In this document: positions 17,180 to 25,266 of the stretch, piece by piece
Position numbering within the stretch: position 1 is the stretch's first letter
Layout: each line of letters opens with the position of its first letter
Assembly: GCA_947630765.1 (NCBI GenBank)
Contig: CANRIX010000015.1
Coordinates: forward strand, 1-55,041
Direction of reading: 5' to 3'
Length of the DNA: 55,041 bases
DNA from: an uncultured Clostridia bacterium
GTDB taxonomy: Bacteria; Bacillota; Clostridia; Oscillospirales; CAG-382
The notes under the pieces: model-generated
Database searches by the model: none
Told to the model about the DNA's origin: nothing
What the model saw: the letters and a program-made list of their open reading frames with translations, nothing else
Made by a program: the position numbers and the translations under genes

Positions 17180-19402
17180 TTACTTGTAGGGATACACGGA
17201 CGCATCGGGAACGTCGTACCAGTTACCGTCCAAGGCGTTCTTCAGTTCGTCCGGCATGTCGCCCGAAAGCCCGAAGATCGTGTTGTAATGCCTGCCTGTC
17301 CCGTCGTCGACCACGCTGAACCAAAAGTAGAGGTAGCTGTTGTCCTCCGGCGTGTCGGTCAGATAGGGGAGGAGCATGCGGAAGAATTCCTTGCCCGCTT
17401 CCGGGTCGTTCTGGGCGTTGGTGACCAAAACGTCGGGGGCGGCGTTGGCAGTGCCGTTCATGCCCGACGAACGGTAGGATTCGTTTTCGTAGTATTCGCT
17501 GGGATAGATTGCTACCCCGTTCCAGAGACCGTTTCCGCTGAAGTTGAAAAAGCTGGTGGTGGGTTTGTCGCTTCCGTCGAACAGGGTGTCGTATTTCCCG
17601 TCGACGAAGTTTTGGATCACCTGCCGGACTTCGTCGCGGACGGGTTGCGTGTATTCGGCGTACAGCGAACGGGTCCGCTCGAATTCCGACGGAATGAAGT
17701 ACCTGGTTTCGAACGGCGATGAACCGTACGAATCGTAGAGGGTGCCGGAAACGTTGAAGTAGAGTTCGGCGGTCAGACCGTCGACGTCGAAATAACCTGT
17801 CCTATACAAGGCGTACTGGTTCTTGTATGCCAGCTTTTCCTCGTCGGACAGCGCCTCGTATTCGGCGACGAAGGTGTTCCAAAGGTCGCGGATGTTCCTG
17901 TTTTGGTCGCCTTCAGAGGTGAGAATATCCTGATCGCCGAAGGTGATGGAATTGATTTCCCCGTCCGACGGCAGCTGCAGGAACACTTCGCGGTAGGCGT
18001 CGGAGGCTTGCCGGAGTTTCTCCACGCGATTGATGTCCGTCTGCGGGATCCGCAATTGCCGCCGGACTTTTCGCCCGCTCTTGAGTTGGATCTCCACATA
18101 CTGGTTGCGGGAATCGACATAGTAGTGATCGACATAGTATTGATTGAAATCGTTCGTTCGAACCATACGAATGTTGTCGTCCAGCGCGTTCGCGATGATT
18201 TCGTTCGCTTCCGGGTCGGAGACGCTGATGCCGTCGGTCTTTGTCAGTTCGTAGGTGTAGGTGGTGTCAAAGACGCCCCAGAAATCCCTGTGATTGTAGA
18301 ACCGCACGCTTTCGATCTGGTCGGCGGTGAAGCTCTGCTCCAGAACGGCGCCCCGCGTCAGGTAGCACCCGCCGACGATCAGCGCACAGCAGAGCGCCGG
18401 CACCAGCAGGAACGGGGTCGAAAGCAGGGTCTGCCGGAGCTTTTTGACCGTGACGAGTTCATACAGGTAGTAGAACATCAGCGTCACAAGGATCATGACG
18501 ACCGCGAACGCCGCGCCCGCGCCTTCCATGACGCCGAATACGGTCAGAAGCGCGAGCGGCAGGGTGAACGCACAGCGGAACGCGTGCTGCAAACCGCGAT
18601 TGACCGCGCTCTTGCCCGCGCTTTCGCTCTTGCGGCGGCAGAAGCACCAGACCGAAAGGGCGTACAGCGCGACCAGCACGACGGCGGAATACACCCAAAG
18701 GCTGACGTCGCGGAACACGGACAGGTCGTAGTAGATGCGGAAGGTCGCCGCCGGGAGCCAGTAACGGGTACTCATGAACCGCAGGGGCGAGTAGGCGACG
18801 TCGAGGATCGGCACGAGGCTTTCCACCATCTCGATCGTGATGGCGGAAATGATGCGGACGAAGAAGAACAGGATCAGCGACACCGCACAGTTGGAAACCG
18901 TCGTGCCGGTCAGCGTCATCGCGAGCAGGACGAACGAGCCGACGTAGAGCGAAACGAACGCGAAGAACGCGAACAGCTGCAGGGGGATCAACAGCGAAAA
19001 ATGGATCGCCGGGTCTGCCGCGTACAGCACGCCGTTGAGCAGCAGCGACGCAAACAGGATCCCGAATACCCAGGTGAAGATGGCGGCGGTGAAGCTGCCG
19101 AGGATGCAGGTCCGCTTGAACGGAATGGAATGGTAGAAGTCCGATTCGTTGCGGTGGTTGAGGAACGAGAACATGGAGAGGAAGAACATCGGGACGAGGA
19201 GCAGCAGCAGCGGGCTTGCGACCGCGTAGTTCGACGCGGTGAGGGTGGCTTCGTCGTTTCCGCCGTTCATCATGCCCGAAACCAGCGACGCGACCGGCAC
19301 GAGGGCGTTGCAGACGATCAGGAGGATGCCACAGATAATGCCCACCAGTTTGATTTTTTTGAGCCCGACAAGATACAGTTTTCGGTCAAATATGGTTTTC
19401 AT
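17180..19402 (-). CDS. ABC-2 type transporter permease (large)
   Basis: A 740-residue integral membrane protein. ATG 19402 has AAAGGAG 8 bases upstream. About seven hydrophobic segments occupy the first ~400 residues (GIICGILLIVCNALVPVASL; LLLLLVPMFFLSMFSFL; others). After the last one (LVPALCCALIVGGCYLT) comes an extracytoplasmic domain of about 330 residues. It shares this plan and its start (KLYxVxLKKxxLxGIICGIL) with the permease at 20350-22092, so the two probably arose by duplication and pair as a heterodimer. Substrate unknown; this family often serves antibiotic or peptide export/sensing under YtrA-type control. Last gene of the operon. Confidence 0.8.
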   Translation of the reverse strand: MKTIFDRKLYLVGLKKIKLVGIICGILLIVCNALVPVASLVSGMMNGGNDEATLTASNYAVASPLLLLLVPMFFLSMFSFLNHRNESDFYHSIPFKRTCILGSFTAAIFTWVFGILFASLLLNGVLYAADPAIHFSLLIPLQLFAFFAFVSLYVGSFVLLAMTLTGTTVSNCAVSLILFFFVRIISAITIEMVESLVPILDVAYSPLRFMSTRYWLPAATFRIYYDLSVFRDVSLWVYSAVVLVALYALSVWCFCRRKSESAGKSAVNRGLQHAFRCAFTLPLALLTVFGVMEGAGAAFAVVMILVTLMFYYLYELVTVKKLRQTLLSTPFLLVPALCCALIVGGCYLTRGAVLEQSFTADQIESVRFYNHRDFWGVFDTTYTYELTKTDGISVSDPEANEIIANALDDNIRMVRTNDFNQYYVDHYYVDSRNQYVEIQLKSGRKVRRQLRIPQTDINRVEKLRQASDAYREVFLQLPSDGEINSITFGDQDILTSEGDQNRNIRDLWNTFVAEYEALSDEEKLAYKNQYALYRTGYFDVDGLTAELYFNVSGTLYDSYGSSPFETRYFIPSEFERTRSLYAEYTQPVRDEVRQVIQNFVDGKYDTLFDGSDKPTTSFFNFSGNGLWNGVAIYPSEYYENESYRSSGMNGTANAAPDVLVTNAQNDPEAGKEFFRMLLPYLTDTPEDNSYLYFWFSVVDDGTGRHYNTIFGLSGDMPDELKNALDGNWYDVPDASVYPYK

Positions 19403-19418
19403 GGGTGACACTCCTTTC

Positions 19419-20315
19419 TCACAGCACGTCTTTGAAGGCGTAGCCGAGCGCTTCCATTTCGTAGAGGAAAACTTCCTCCAAGCTCAGCGGCAGGATGTCC
19501 AGCAGAAGCGGACGCATATCCTCCAGCTTTTCCCGGAACGCGTCCCGGTCGCCGCGGGCGATGAACGTCGCGACCGAGCCTTTTTGCGTGTAATCCAGCA
19601 TTTCAAACCCGTCGAAGCGTTCCTTGCCGTAGGTGTCGCTGAACGCGACCTGCACCTTGAACAGGGAAGTCTTGAGGTTCTGGATATCGCTTTCAAAGAT
19701 AATCCCGCCCTTGTGCAGGAGAGCGAGCTGGTCGCAGGTGTCCTCCAGTTCGCGCAGGGAATGCGAGGAGATGATAGCGGTCGCTTTGCGCTCGACGACG
19801 TCGTTGTAGATGACGTTCTTGACGAGGTTGCGCATGACCGGGTCAAGCCCGTCGAAGGTCTCGTCGAAGTAGAGGTAGCGAGGCTGGGCGGCGAGGGCGA
19901 GGATGGTCGCCGCCTGCCGCTTCATGCCCTTGGAGACGGTGTTGATATTGACGGTCGGGTTCAGCCCGAAGGTCTGCGTCAGGTGCGTGAACCGCTCGTA
20001 GGAGAAGGTCTCGTAGACCGCCGCGTACAGCTTCGCCATGCGGTTCATGGACGCTTGCGGCAGGAAGTACAGTTCGTCCGGGATATAGACGATCTGCTTT
20101 TTGACGTCCGGGTTTTCGTAGACCGCATGTCCGTCGATCTCGATTTTCCCCTCGGCGGGGCGGTAAACCCCGCTGATAAGCCGCAGGAAGGTGGATTTTC
20201 CGGCGCCGTTGCTCCCGACCAGTCCGTAAACGCACCCGTCGGGGATCGAGCAGTTGAGTTGATTGAGCGCGACGAAGTCGTCGAACTTCATCGTTACATT
20301 TTCCGCTTGGATCAT
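19419..20315 (-). CDS. ABC transporter ATP-binding protein
   Basis: A 298-residue nucleotide-binding subunit. Walker A GSNGAGKS (about 34-41), Q-loop region, signature VSKGMKRQ (in place of LSGGQ; typical of YtrB/EcsA-like ATPases), Walker B YLYFDETFDGLD and switch His in ISSHSLRE. The C-terminal ~80 residues are the extension usual in this subfamily. It lies between the two permease genes on the minus strand and should power both. Confidence 0.93.
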   Translation of the reverse strand: MIQAENVTMKFDDFVALNQLNCSIPDGCVYGLVGSNGAGKSTFLRLISGVYRPAEGKIEIDGHAVYENPDVKKQIVYIPDELYFLPQASMNRMAKLYAAVYETFSYERFTHLTQTFGLNPTVNINTVSKGMKRQAATILALAAQPRYLYFDETFDGLDPVMRNLVKNVIYNDVVERKATAIISSHSLRELEDTCDQLALLHKGGIIFESDIQNLKTSLFKVQVAFSDTYGKERFDGFEMLDYTQKGSVATFIARGDRDAFREKLEDMRPLLLDILPLSLEEVFLYEMEALGYAFKDVL

Positions 20316-20349
20316 AAGGCAGGTTCCTTTCTTTCTATCGTTACTTTTT

Positions 20350-22092
20350 TTACTCGTTTGGAAATAGGCGGAGGAGGTACTGGCGGGATTCCTTGAACGG
20401 GATCGGCACGCAGTACTGGTTGCGGAAGGTCCCCTGTGCAGTTTCCCCGGTAATTTGCAGGGTCAACAGGTGATTCCTGTTCTCCTGCAGGGTGAATTCC
20501 CCTTTCTTGACGTACAGCTGCGTTTCCTCGTCGGCGGAAGCGTATTCCGCGGCGTAGCAGGTCCAGAACGCTTCGAGGTCCTCCGCCGGGATCTTGGCGC
20601 TGGCGGTGTGTGTGCCGTCCGTATACGACAGGTAGGTATACGTCACGGTCACGCTTTGGATCTCCTCCGCCTGCGGAAGCCGCAGAAAGACTTCGCGGGA
20701 TTCCGGGGCGGCTTCATATGCGTCCATCAGCCCAATTTGCTCCGCGTAGGAGGGCAGCAGGACCCGGTACGCCGTATGCCCGTTCCGCAGCCGGATCACG
20801 GCGTGGATCTTGCTTGCGGATTCGTACTCTCCGCTTTCGCGGAAGGATCGGACGCATTCATCGAGCGCGTCGGACGTCAGGCGCAGGGTTTCCGCGTCGC
20901 CCGTGAAAACCAGCTTCATGGGAGGACCCTCGTATTCGAACACACGGCTGCTGGAGTGGGAGGAAAACAGACCGCGTTGACGGACCTCGTAAAGCCGCAC
21001 GCTTTCGATCTCGTCCGGCGCGTAGGTGTGCGAAAATACGAGCTCCCGCGTCAGATAGCAGCCGCCGGCGATCAGTGCGCCGCACAGCACCGGCAGGACG
21101 AACAGCGGGGCTGTTTTCAGGGCGCGTCGGACGTTCTTGACGGTCGCGAGCTCGTAAACGAGGAAGCATGCAGCGGCGAACAGCAGCGTGATGATGCACC
21201 CGGTCACGCTCTTCCGGACGACCAGCCAGAACGCGGCAAACAGCACGACCGGCAGGACGAACGCGCAGCGGAACGCCTGCTGCAGGACGCGGCTGACGGC
21301 GCTTTGCTCCGCCATTTCGCTCCTTCTGCGGCAGTAGCAGACGGCGGCGAGGACGTACAGCGCAATCGCCATGCCCGCGACGACCGGGTGTTGGGACGGC
21401 GTCGGGTCCTCCTGCGGGGACAATCCCCACGCGCCCCAGCCCAGCCAGTACGTCGGACCGAAGAAGCGGAGCCATGTTTTGGTCCGATCCAGCATCGGGA
21501 CCAGTTCGTCCAGAAAAAGCGTGGTCAATCCGTAGAGGATCGGCACGAGGTAGCGGAGGACGAGCGTCACGACACACGCCGAAAGCAGCGTCCCGGTCAG
21601 CGTGACGGCGAGCGACGTGAATCCGCCGATTTGAAGGGAAAGAAGTGCGAAAAACCCGAAGGTGCGCAGAAACGGCAGCGCCGAAAACACCGTCGACGGG
21701 TTGAGCAGCACGAGCAGCGCGTCGAGCAGAAGCGACAGCAGCATCGCGCCCCAGAGCCATGTGAAGGACGCGGCGAGCATACAGAGAAATACGCACAGCC
21801 GTTTGTGCGGCAGGGAAAAGTAGAAATCAGACTGCTCCCGGCGGAACAGGTAAAAGAATGCGGAAAGCAGCATGATTGCCGTCAGCGGGAGCAGCAGGAA
21901 CAGTCCCGCCGAAATGAGCGACCGGTCGACGGTTACAGGGGTCACCGTGAAGGAACCGGCGAGCGTGTCGAGCAGGTCCCAAAGCGGCAAGAGCGCGTTG
22001 CAAACGATCAGCAGAATGCCGCAGATGATACCCGTAAGGCGGCATTTCTTCAGGCAAACGACGTAGAGTTTCGCGCTGAAAAGGGATCTCAT
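20350..22092 (-). CDS. ABC-2 type transporter permease
   Basis: A 580-residue membrane protein starting MRSLFSAKLYVVCLKK at ATG 22092; AAGGAGG lies 8-9 bases upstream. The open frame continues further 5' but overlaps gntR. It has multiple hydrophobic helices in the first ~350 residues (RLTGIICGILLIVCNALLPL; ALFLLLPLTAIMLLSAFFYL-like) and a soluble C-terminal domain of about 200 residues. It is related to the permease at 17180-19402. ATGA overlap with gntR couples its translation to the regulator. Confidence 0.8.
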   Translation of the reverse strand: MRSLFSAKLYVVCLKKCRLTGIICGILLIVCNALLPLWDLLDTLAGSFTVTPVTVDRSLISAGLFLLLPLTAIMLLSAFFYLFRREQSDFYFSLPHKRLCVFLCMLAASFTWLWGAMLLSLLLDALLVLLNPSTVFSALPFLRTFGFFALLSLQIGGFTSLAVTLTGTLLSACVVTLVLRYLVPILYGLTTLFLDELVPMLDRTKTWLRFFGPTYWLGWGAWGLSPQEDPTPSQHPVVAGMAIALYVLAAVCYCRRRSEMAEQSAVSRVLQQAFRCAFVLPVVLFAAFWLVVRKSVTGCIITLLFAAACFLVYELATVKNVRRALKTAPLFVLPVLCGALIAGGCYLTRELVFSHTYAPDEIESVRLYEVRQRGLFSSHSSSRVFEYEGPPMKLVFTGDAETLRLTSDALDECVRSFRESGEYESASKIHAVIRLRNGHTAYRVLLPSYAEQIGLMDAYEAAPESREVFLRLPQAEEIQSVTVTYTYLSYTDGTHTASAKIPAEDLEAFWTCYAAEYASADEETQLYVKKGEFTLQENRNHLLTLQITGETAQGTFRNQYCVPIPFKESRQYLLRLFPNE

Positions 22093-22475
22093 AGCTTTTC
22101 CTCCTTTTCGTTTGTATAGCATTTTCGCATTGCGGCTTCCAGTTCCCCGGCGGACACGCCCGCTTCCGCGAGCCGGTTCACCGCGTCCCGGAACGCCTGC
22201 CATTCCTTCGCCAACCGTTCCGACAGGATCCGCTCCGGCGCGTCCTGCGCGACGAAGTACCCCCGTCCGGCGGCCGGCGCAAGCACGCCGGAACGCTCCA
22301 GTTCCGCATACGCCTTGAACACCGTGTTCGGGTTGACGTTCAGTTCGAGCGAAAGTTCCCGAATGGACGGCACCTGCTCGCCGGGCTTGAACACCCCGAG
22401 CCGCACCTGCTCCCGCATCGCGTCGACGACCTGCCGGTACACCGGCGTGCGCGAGAAGATATCGACGGAAAGCAT
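22089..22475 (-). CDS. GntR-family regulator, YtrA type
   Basis: A 128-residue repressor. The N-terminal winged helix-turn-helix (FSRTPVYRQVVDAMREQV; PSIRELSLELNVNPNTV then KAYAELERSG) is followed by only ~50 residues, the short C-terminal arm of the YtrA subfamily rather than a ligand-binding domain. Such proteins control the ABC genes they are encoded with, often in response to cell-wall-active antibiotics. It is the first gene of the operon, and a 25-bp palindrome lies at its transcription start, supporting autoregulation. Confidence 0.92.
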   Translation of the reverse strand: MLSVDIFSRTPVYRQVVDAMREQVRLGVFKPGEQVPSIRELSLELNVNPNTVFKAYAELERSGVLAPAAGRGYFVAQDAPERILSERLAKEWQAFRDAVNRLAEAGVSAGELEAAMRKCYTNEKEEKL

Positions 22476-22504
22476 ACGCTCCGCATCTCCTTTCGTTTTT
22501 CATG

Positions 22505-22529
22505 ACTGTTCTATGACAGATAGTACAGT
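22505..22529 (-). promoter_or_regulatory. Palindromic operator for the GntR regulator
   Basis: Read on the minus strand: half-site ACTGTACTAT, centre CTGTC, half-site ATAGAACAGT; the arms are complementary at 9 of 10 positions. It covers the expected transcription start just downstream of the -10 box, the classic place for a repressor, and resembles known YtrA-type sites (TGTACTA-like arms). Confidence 0.75.
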
Positions 22530-22532
22530 TAG

Positions 22533-22561
22533 AACATACCACATTCCGAACCGTTTGTCAA
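22533..22561 (-). promoter_or_regulatory. Promoter of the gntR-ABC operon
   Basis: On the minus strand: TTGACA (22561-22556), 17 bp, TATGTT (22538-22533). Transcription would begin within the palindrome at 22505-22529. Confidence 0.75.
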
Positions 22562-22621
22562 GGGGAAAATCGAAAAAAAGCCAAAAAATTTTGCAAAATT
22601 GCCGGAACCGTAAAATTTCGG

Positions 22622-22650
22622 TTGACAAGGGGAGGTTTTTTTGGTATACT
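22622..22650 (+). promoter_or_regulatory. Sigma-A promoter of the CotH gene
   Basis: TTGACA (22622-22627), 17 bp, TATACT (22645-22650), 27 bp before the GTG start; divergent to the gntR promoter 60 bp away. Confidence 0.85.
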
Positions 22651-22676
22651 GATGCAGGAAAAGGGGGGGATTCTCG

Positions 22677-24365
22677 GTGCGGATCGGGAAACGGGGCGCG
22701 TTGCTCCTGCTGGCGGTCTGCCTGCTTGGCGGTCTGCTGTTCCCGTCGGCGGGGGCGGTGGTCTCCGCGGCGGAGGACACGTTCGTCTTTCAGGGGAGGT
22801 CCTACCGGCGTTCGGAGGACGTGCCGGCGATCTATATCGAAAACGTCAACGGGCTGAACGTGACGAGTTACGTCTCCTGCACGGTCGTCGCGGTCGACGC
22901 GATCGGCGGGGAATACGACCCGGTCGCGGACACGAACGCCACGGTGCGCATCCGCGGCAATTCGACGTCGAGCGGGCCAAAAAAGCCCTACAATATCAAA
23001 TTCAGTTCCAAAACCAACCTGTTCGGCATGGGCAAGGGCAAGAAGTACTGCCTGATCGCCAACCTCTACGACCCGACGCTGATCCGCAACCATGCGGCGT
23101 TCGATTTCGCCCGCGACATCGGGCTGAAGTATACGCCGGATTCCATGCTCGTCGACGTGTATTTCAACGGGGTCTACGGCGGCTGCTACCAGCTTTGCGA
23201 AGCGATCTCCGACGGGAGCGGGCGGGTGGACATCGACGTCGACGACGGCGACTTCATCATCGAGCGGGACGCCCGCGACGACCCGGGTCGGACCTATTTC
23301 AACAGCCCATACTGCAATATCCACTACGGTATCAACGAGCCGGACGACACGACGCCCGCGCAGCTGCGCGCGGTGCAGCAGAAGGTCCGCGAAGCGGAGG
23401 AAGCGCTCGTCAGCAACTCCTACGACCGCGTCTGCGAGCAGTTCGACATCCCGTCCCTCGTCGACGAGTACATCGTTCTGGAGCTTTTCAAGAACGTCGA
23501 CGTGGACTGCGCGTCCACCCGGTTCTACTGCAAGGACGGCAAGATCTACGGCGGGCCGGTCTGGGATTTCGACCTGTCCTCCGGCAATTGCGATTTGGGG
23601 TACTACTACACCTACAATTTCGGCTTCGCCGGTGAGTACACCGACAGCGTCGAGGGGATCTGGGTCGATCAGTACCCGTGGTTCGGCATTCTGCTCGGCT
23701 TTACGGAGTTCCGTGACGCGCTCTGCGAGCGGTACCTCGCCCTGCAGGACATCATCGTCAATCTGTATGACGACACCCTGCGCGGGCAGAACTACATCGA
23801 CCGCACGATTTCCGCCGCGTCCGGCTCCATCGCCCGCAACTGGCAGGCGGGCTGGGACCCGTGGATCAAGTACGAGATCTATATGCGCATCCCCGACGCG
23901 ACCTACGAGCAGAACGTGGAGTATTTCCGCGACTGGCTGCGCCGCCGCAACGATTGGCTGCTCGCCGAATGGGGTCTGACCGACCGCGTCTCACCGAGAC
24001 CGATCGACCCGTCGCTGTCCTACGACGGCGAATATCTCGTCGGGCTGTCGCCGGAAACCTCCGTCGCGTCGCTTTCGTCCCTGTTTTCGTCCCGCGTCGT
24101 CTGCGACGCGGAGGGCGCTCTGGTCGCGACCGGCGACCGCATCAACGGCGGCGGGCGGACCTACGCGCTGGTCGTTAGTGGCGACCTGTCCCGCGACGGT
24201 CGCGTGAACGTCGTGGACTACCTTCTGCTTCGCCGTGCGCTGTCCGGGGACTACGCGCTCGACGACCGCGGCGAATACCTCGCCGCCTGCGTCGGGTACA
24301 GCGAGCCCTGCCCCGACGGCGTCCGCCGCGTGCGTGCGTATTGCAGGGACGGAGAACCGCTGTAG
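22677..24365 (+). CDS. Secreted CotH-family protein with dockerin-like C-terminus
   Basis: A 562-residue protein starting at GTG 22677 after a G-rich ribosome binding site. Signal peptide (about 1-31: GALLLLAVCLLGGLLFPSAG), then a CotH domain (about 80-400; RIRGNSTSSGPKKPYNIKF, GGCYQLCEAI, DDGDFIIERD, VWDFDLSSGN), related to spore-coat kinase CotH and common in secreted proteins of gut Clostridia. Near the end, GDLSRDGRVNVVDYLLLRRA has the calcium-loop spacing of a type I dockerin repeat; the second repeat is degenerate. It may phosphorylate or scaffold extracellular proteins. Single-gene unit, ending at repeat copy B. Confidence 0.85.
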   Translation: MRIGKRGALLLLAVCLLGGLLFPSAGAVVSAAEDTFVFQGRSYRRSEDVPAIYIENVNGLNVTSYVSCTVVAVDAIGGEYDPVADTNATVRIRGNSTSSGPKKPYNIKFSSKTNLFGMGKGKKYCLIANLYDPTLIRNHAAFDFARDIGLKYTPDSMLVDVYFNGVYGGCYQLCEAISDGSGRVDIDVDDGDFIIERDARDDPGRTYFNSPYCNIHYGINEPDDTTPAQLRAVQQKVREAEEALVSNSYDRVCEQFDIPSLVDEYIVLELFKNVDVDCASTRFYCKDGKIYGGPVWDFDLSSGNCDLGYYYTYNFGFAGEYTDSVEGIWVDQYPWFGILLGFTEFRDALCERYLALQDIIVNLYDDTLRGQNYIDRTISAASGSIARNWQAGWDPWIKYEIYMRIPDATYEQNVEYFRDWLRRRNDWLLAEWGLTDRVSPRPIDPSLSYDGEYLVGLSPETSVASLSSLFSSRVVCDAEGALVATGDRINGGGRTYALVVSGDLSRDGRVNVVDYLLLRRALSGDYALDDRGEYLAACVGYSEPCPDGVRRVRAYCRDGEPL

Positions 24366-24575
24366 CTTTTCGAGGGGGGACCACGATCACTGCGACTTTG
24401 CGCATTTCATGCGCTCCGCCTTGTTCCGTGTTCCCCCCTCAAATACTCCCCCCTCGTCGAAAAATGGCTCGGCTTGCGCCACTTCTGACACCGCCTTCGC
24501 CATTTTTCTCTTAAGGAGTCCCTCCGGCGGTACATGCCCGCCTACGGGACATTATTTTTATTGTATTTTGTTTCG
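24366..24575 (+). repeat. Dispersed 3'-UTR repeat, copy B (after the CotH gene)
   Basis: Begins at the CotH stop codon. It contains TCGAAAAATGGC, CTTGCGCCA, CTGACACCGCC, CTCTTAAGGAGT, then a hairpin with outer arms GTCCC/GGGAC and inner arms GGCGG/CCGCC, followed by ATTATTTTTATTG. Its orientation relative to the upstream gene equals copies A and C. On the opposite strand a 38-codon frame starts MAKAVSEVAQAEPFFDEGG, similar to frames in A and C. Confidence 0.75.
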
Positions 24576-24608
24576 CCCGAATTTTTTTCACATTTTTTGC
24601 GAAACCCC

Positions 24609-24637
24609 TTGACAAATCGGGCGGACTTTGGTATCCT
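24609..24637 (+). promoter_or_regulatory. Promoter of the kinase-exporter operon
   Basis: TTGACA (24609-24614), 17 bp, TATCCT (24632-24637), 65 bp before the kinase ATG. Confidence 0.7.
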
Positions 24638-24702
24638 GTGCGCGAACAAGAAAAGGAACCGAAACGACCCCTGATCAAAACGGAAAAGGGACGGAAAAAG
24701 CC

Positions 24703-25266
24703 ATGAAAAAACCCTATCTTGTCGGCATCGCCGGCGGAAGCGCGAGCGGGAAAACCACGTTTTCCGGCAAGCTCGCGGCGGAACTGAGCGACCTGCGCGT
24801 GCTGGAACTGCACATGGACACCTACTTCAAGCCCAAAGAGGAGCGCCCGGTCGTCGACGCGCCGTTCACGCACAAGCCCTACCTCGACGACAACCACCCG
24901 AATTCCTTCCGCCTTGCGGAACTGAAGAAGGACCTGCGTGACGCGGCGGAAAGCGGCGCGTACGACGCGATCCTGGTCGAAGGACTGCTGACGCTGTGGG
25001 ACGAGGAACTGTCGGACATGCTCGACCTGCGGCTGTTCCTCGAATGCCGTGCCGACGAGCGCATCGTGCGCCGCCTGAAGCGGAACATGACCGTCCGGGG
25101 ACTGTCCTTCGACGAGATCGCAAACGTCTACCTCGACATGGTGCGCTACCGCCACGACGCGTACGTCGAGCCGTCCAAGTGGCGTGCGGACCTGATCCTC
25201 AACGGCTCGCTGCCGTCGGAAAAGGCGCTGCGGCTGGTCGCCGACGCGGTGCGGAATCGCATATGA
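24703..25266 (+). CDS. Uridine kinase-like P-loop kinase
   Basis: A 187-residue soluble kinase of the uridine kinase/phosphoribulokinase family. P-loop GGSASGKTT (about 11-19), substrate-region DTYFKPKEERP, the Walker B-like AILVEGLL, and LECRADERIVRRLKRNM. The C-terminal MVRYRHDAYVEPSKWRADLI pattern recurs in small clostridial relatives. It would phosphorylate a nucleoside or related substrate with ATP; specificity is not clear. It overlaps the first exporter gene by ATGA, so kinase and exporter are co-translated. Confidence 0.85.
   Translation: MKKPYLVGIAGGSASGKTTFSGKLAAELSDLRVLELHMDTYFKPKEERPVVDAPFTHKPYLDDNHPNSFRLAELKKDLRDAAESGAYDAILVEGLLTLWDEELSDMLDLRLFLECRADERIVRRLKRNMTVRGLSFDEIANVYLDMVRYRHDAYVEPSKWRADLILNGSLPSEKALRLVADAVRNRI

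Noticed and set aside
24570..24605. Inverted repeat GTTTCGC/GCGAAAC before the kinase promoter considered as an operator
   Set aside because: Arms of 7 bp with a 22-base AT-rich loop are weak, and no regulator gene is adjacent.
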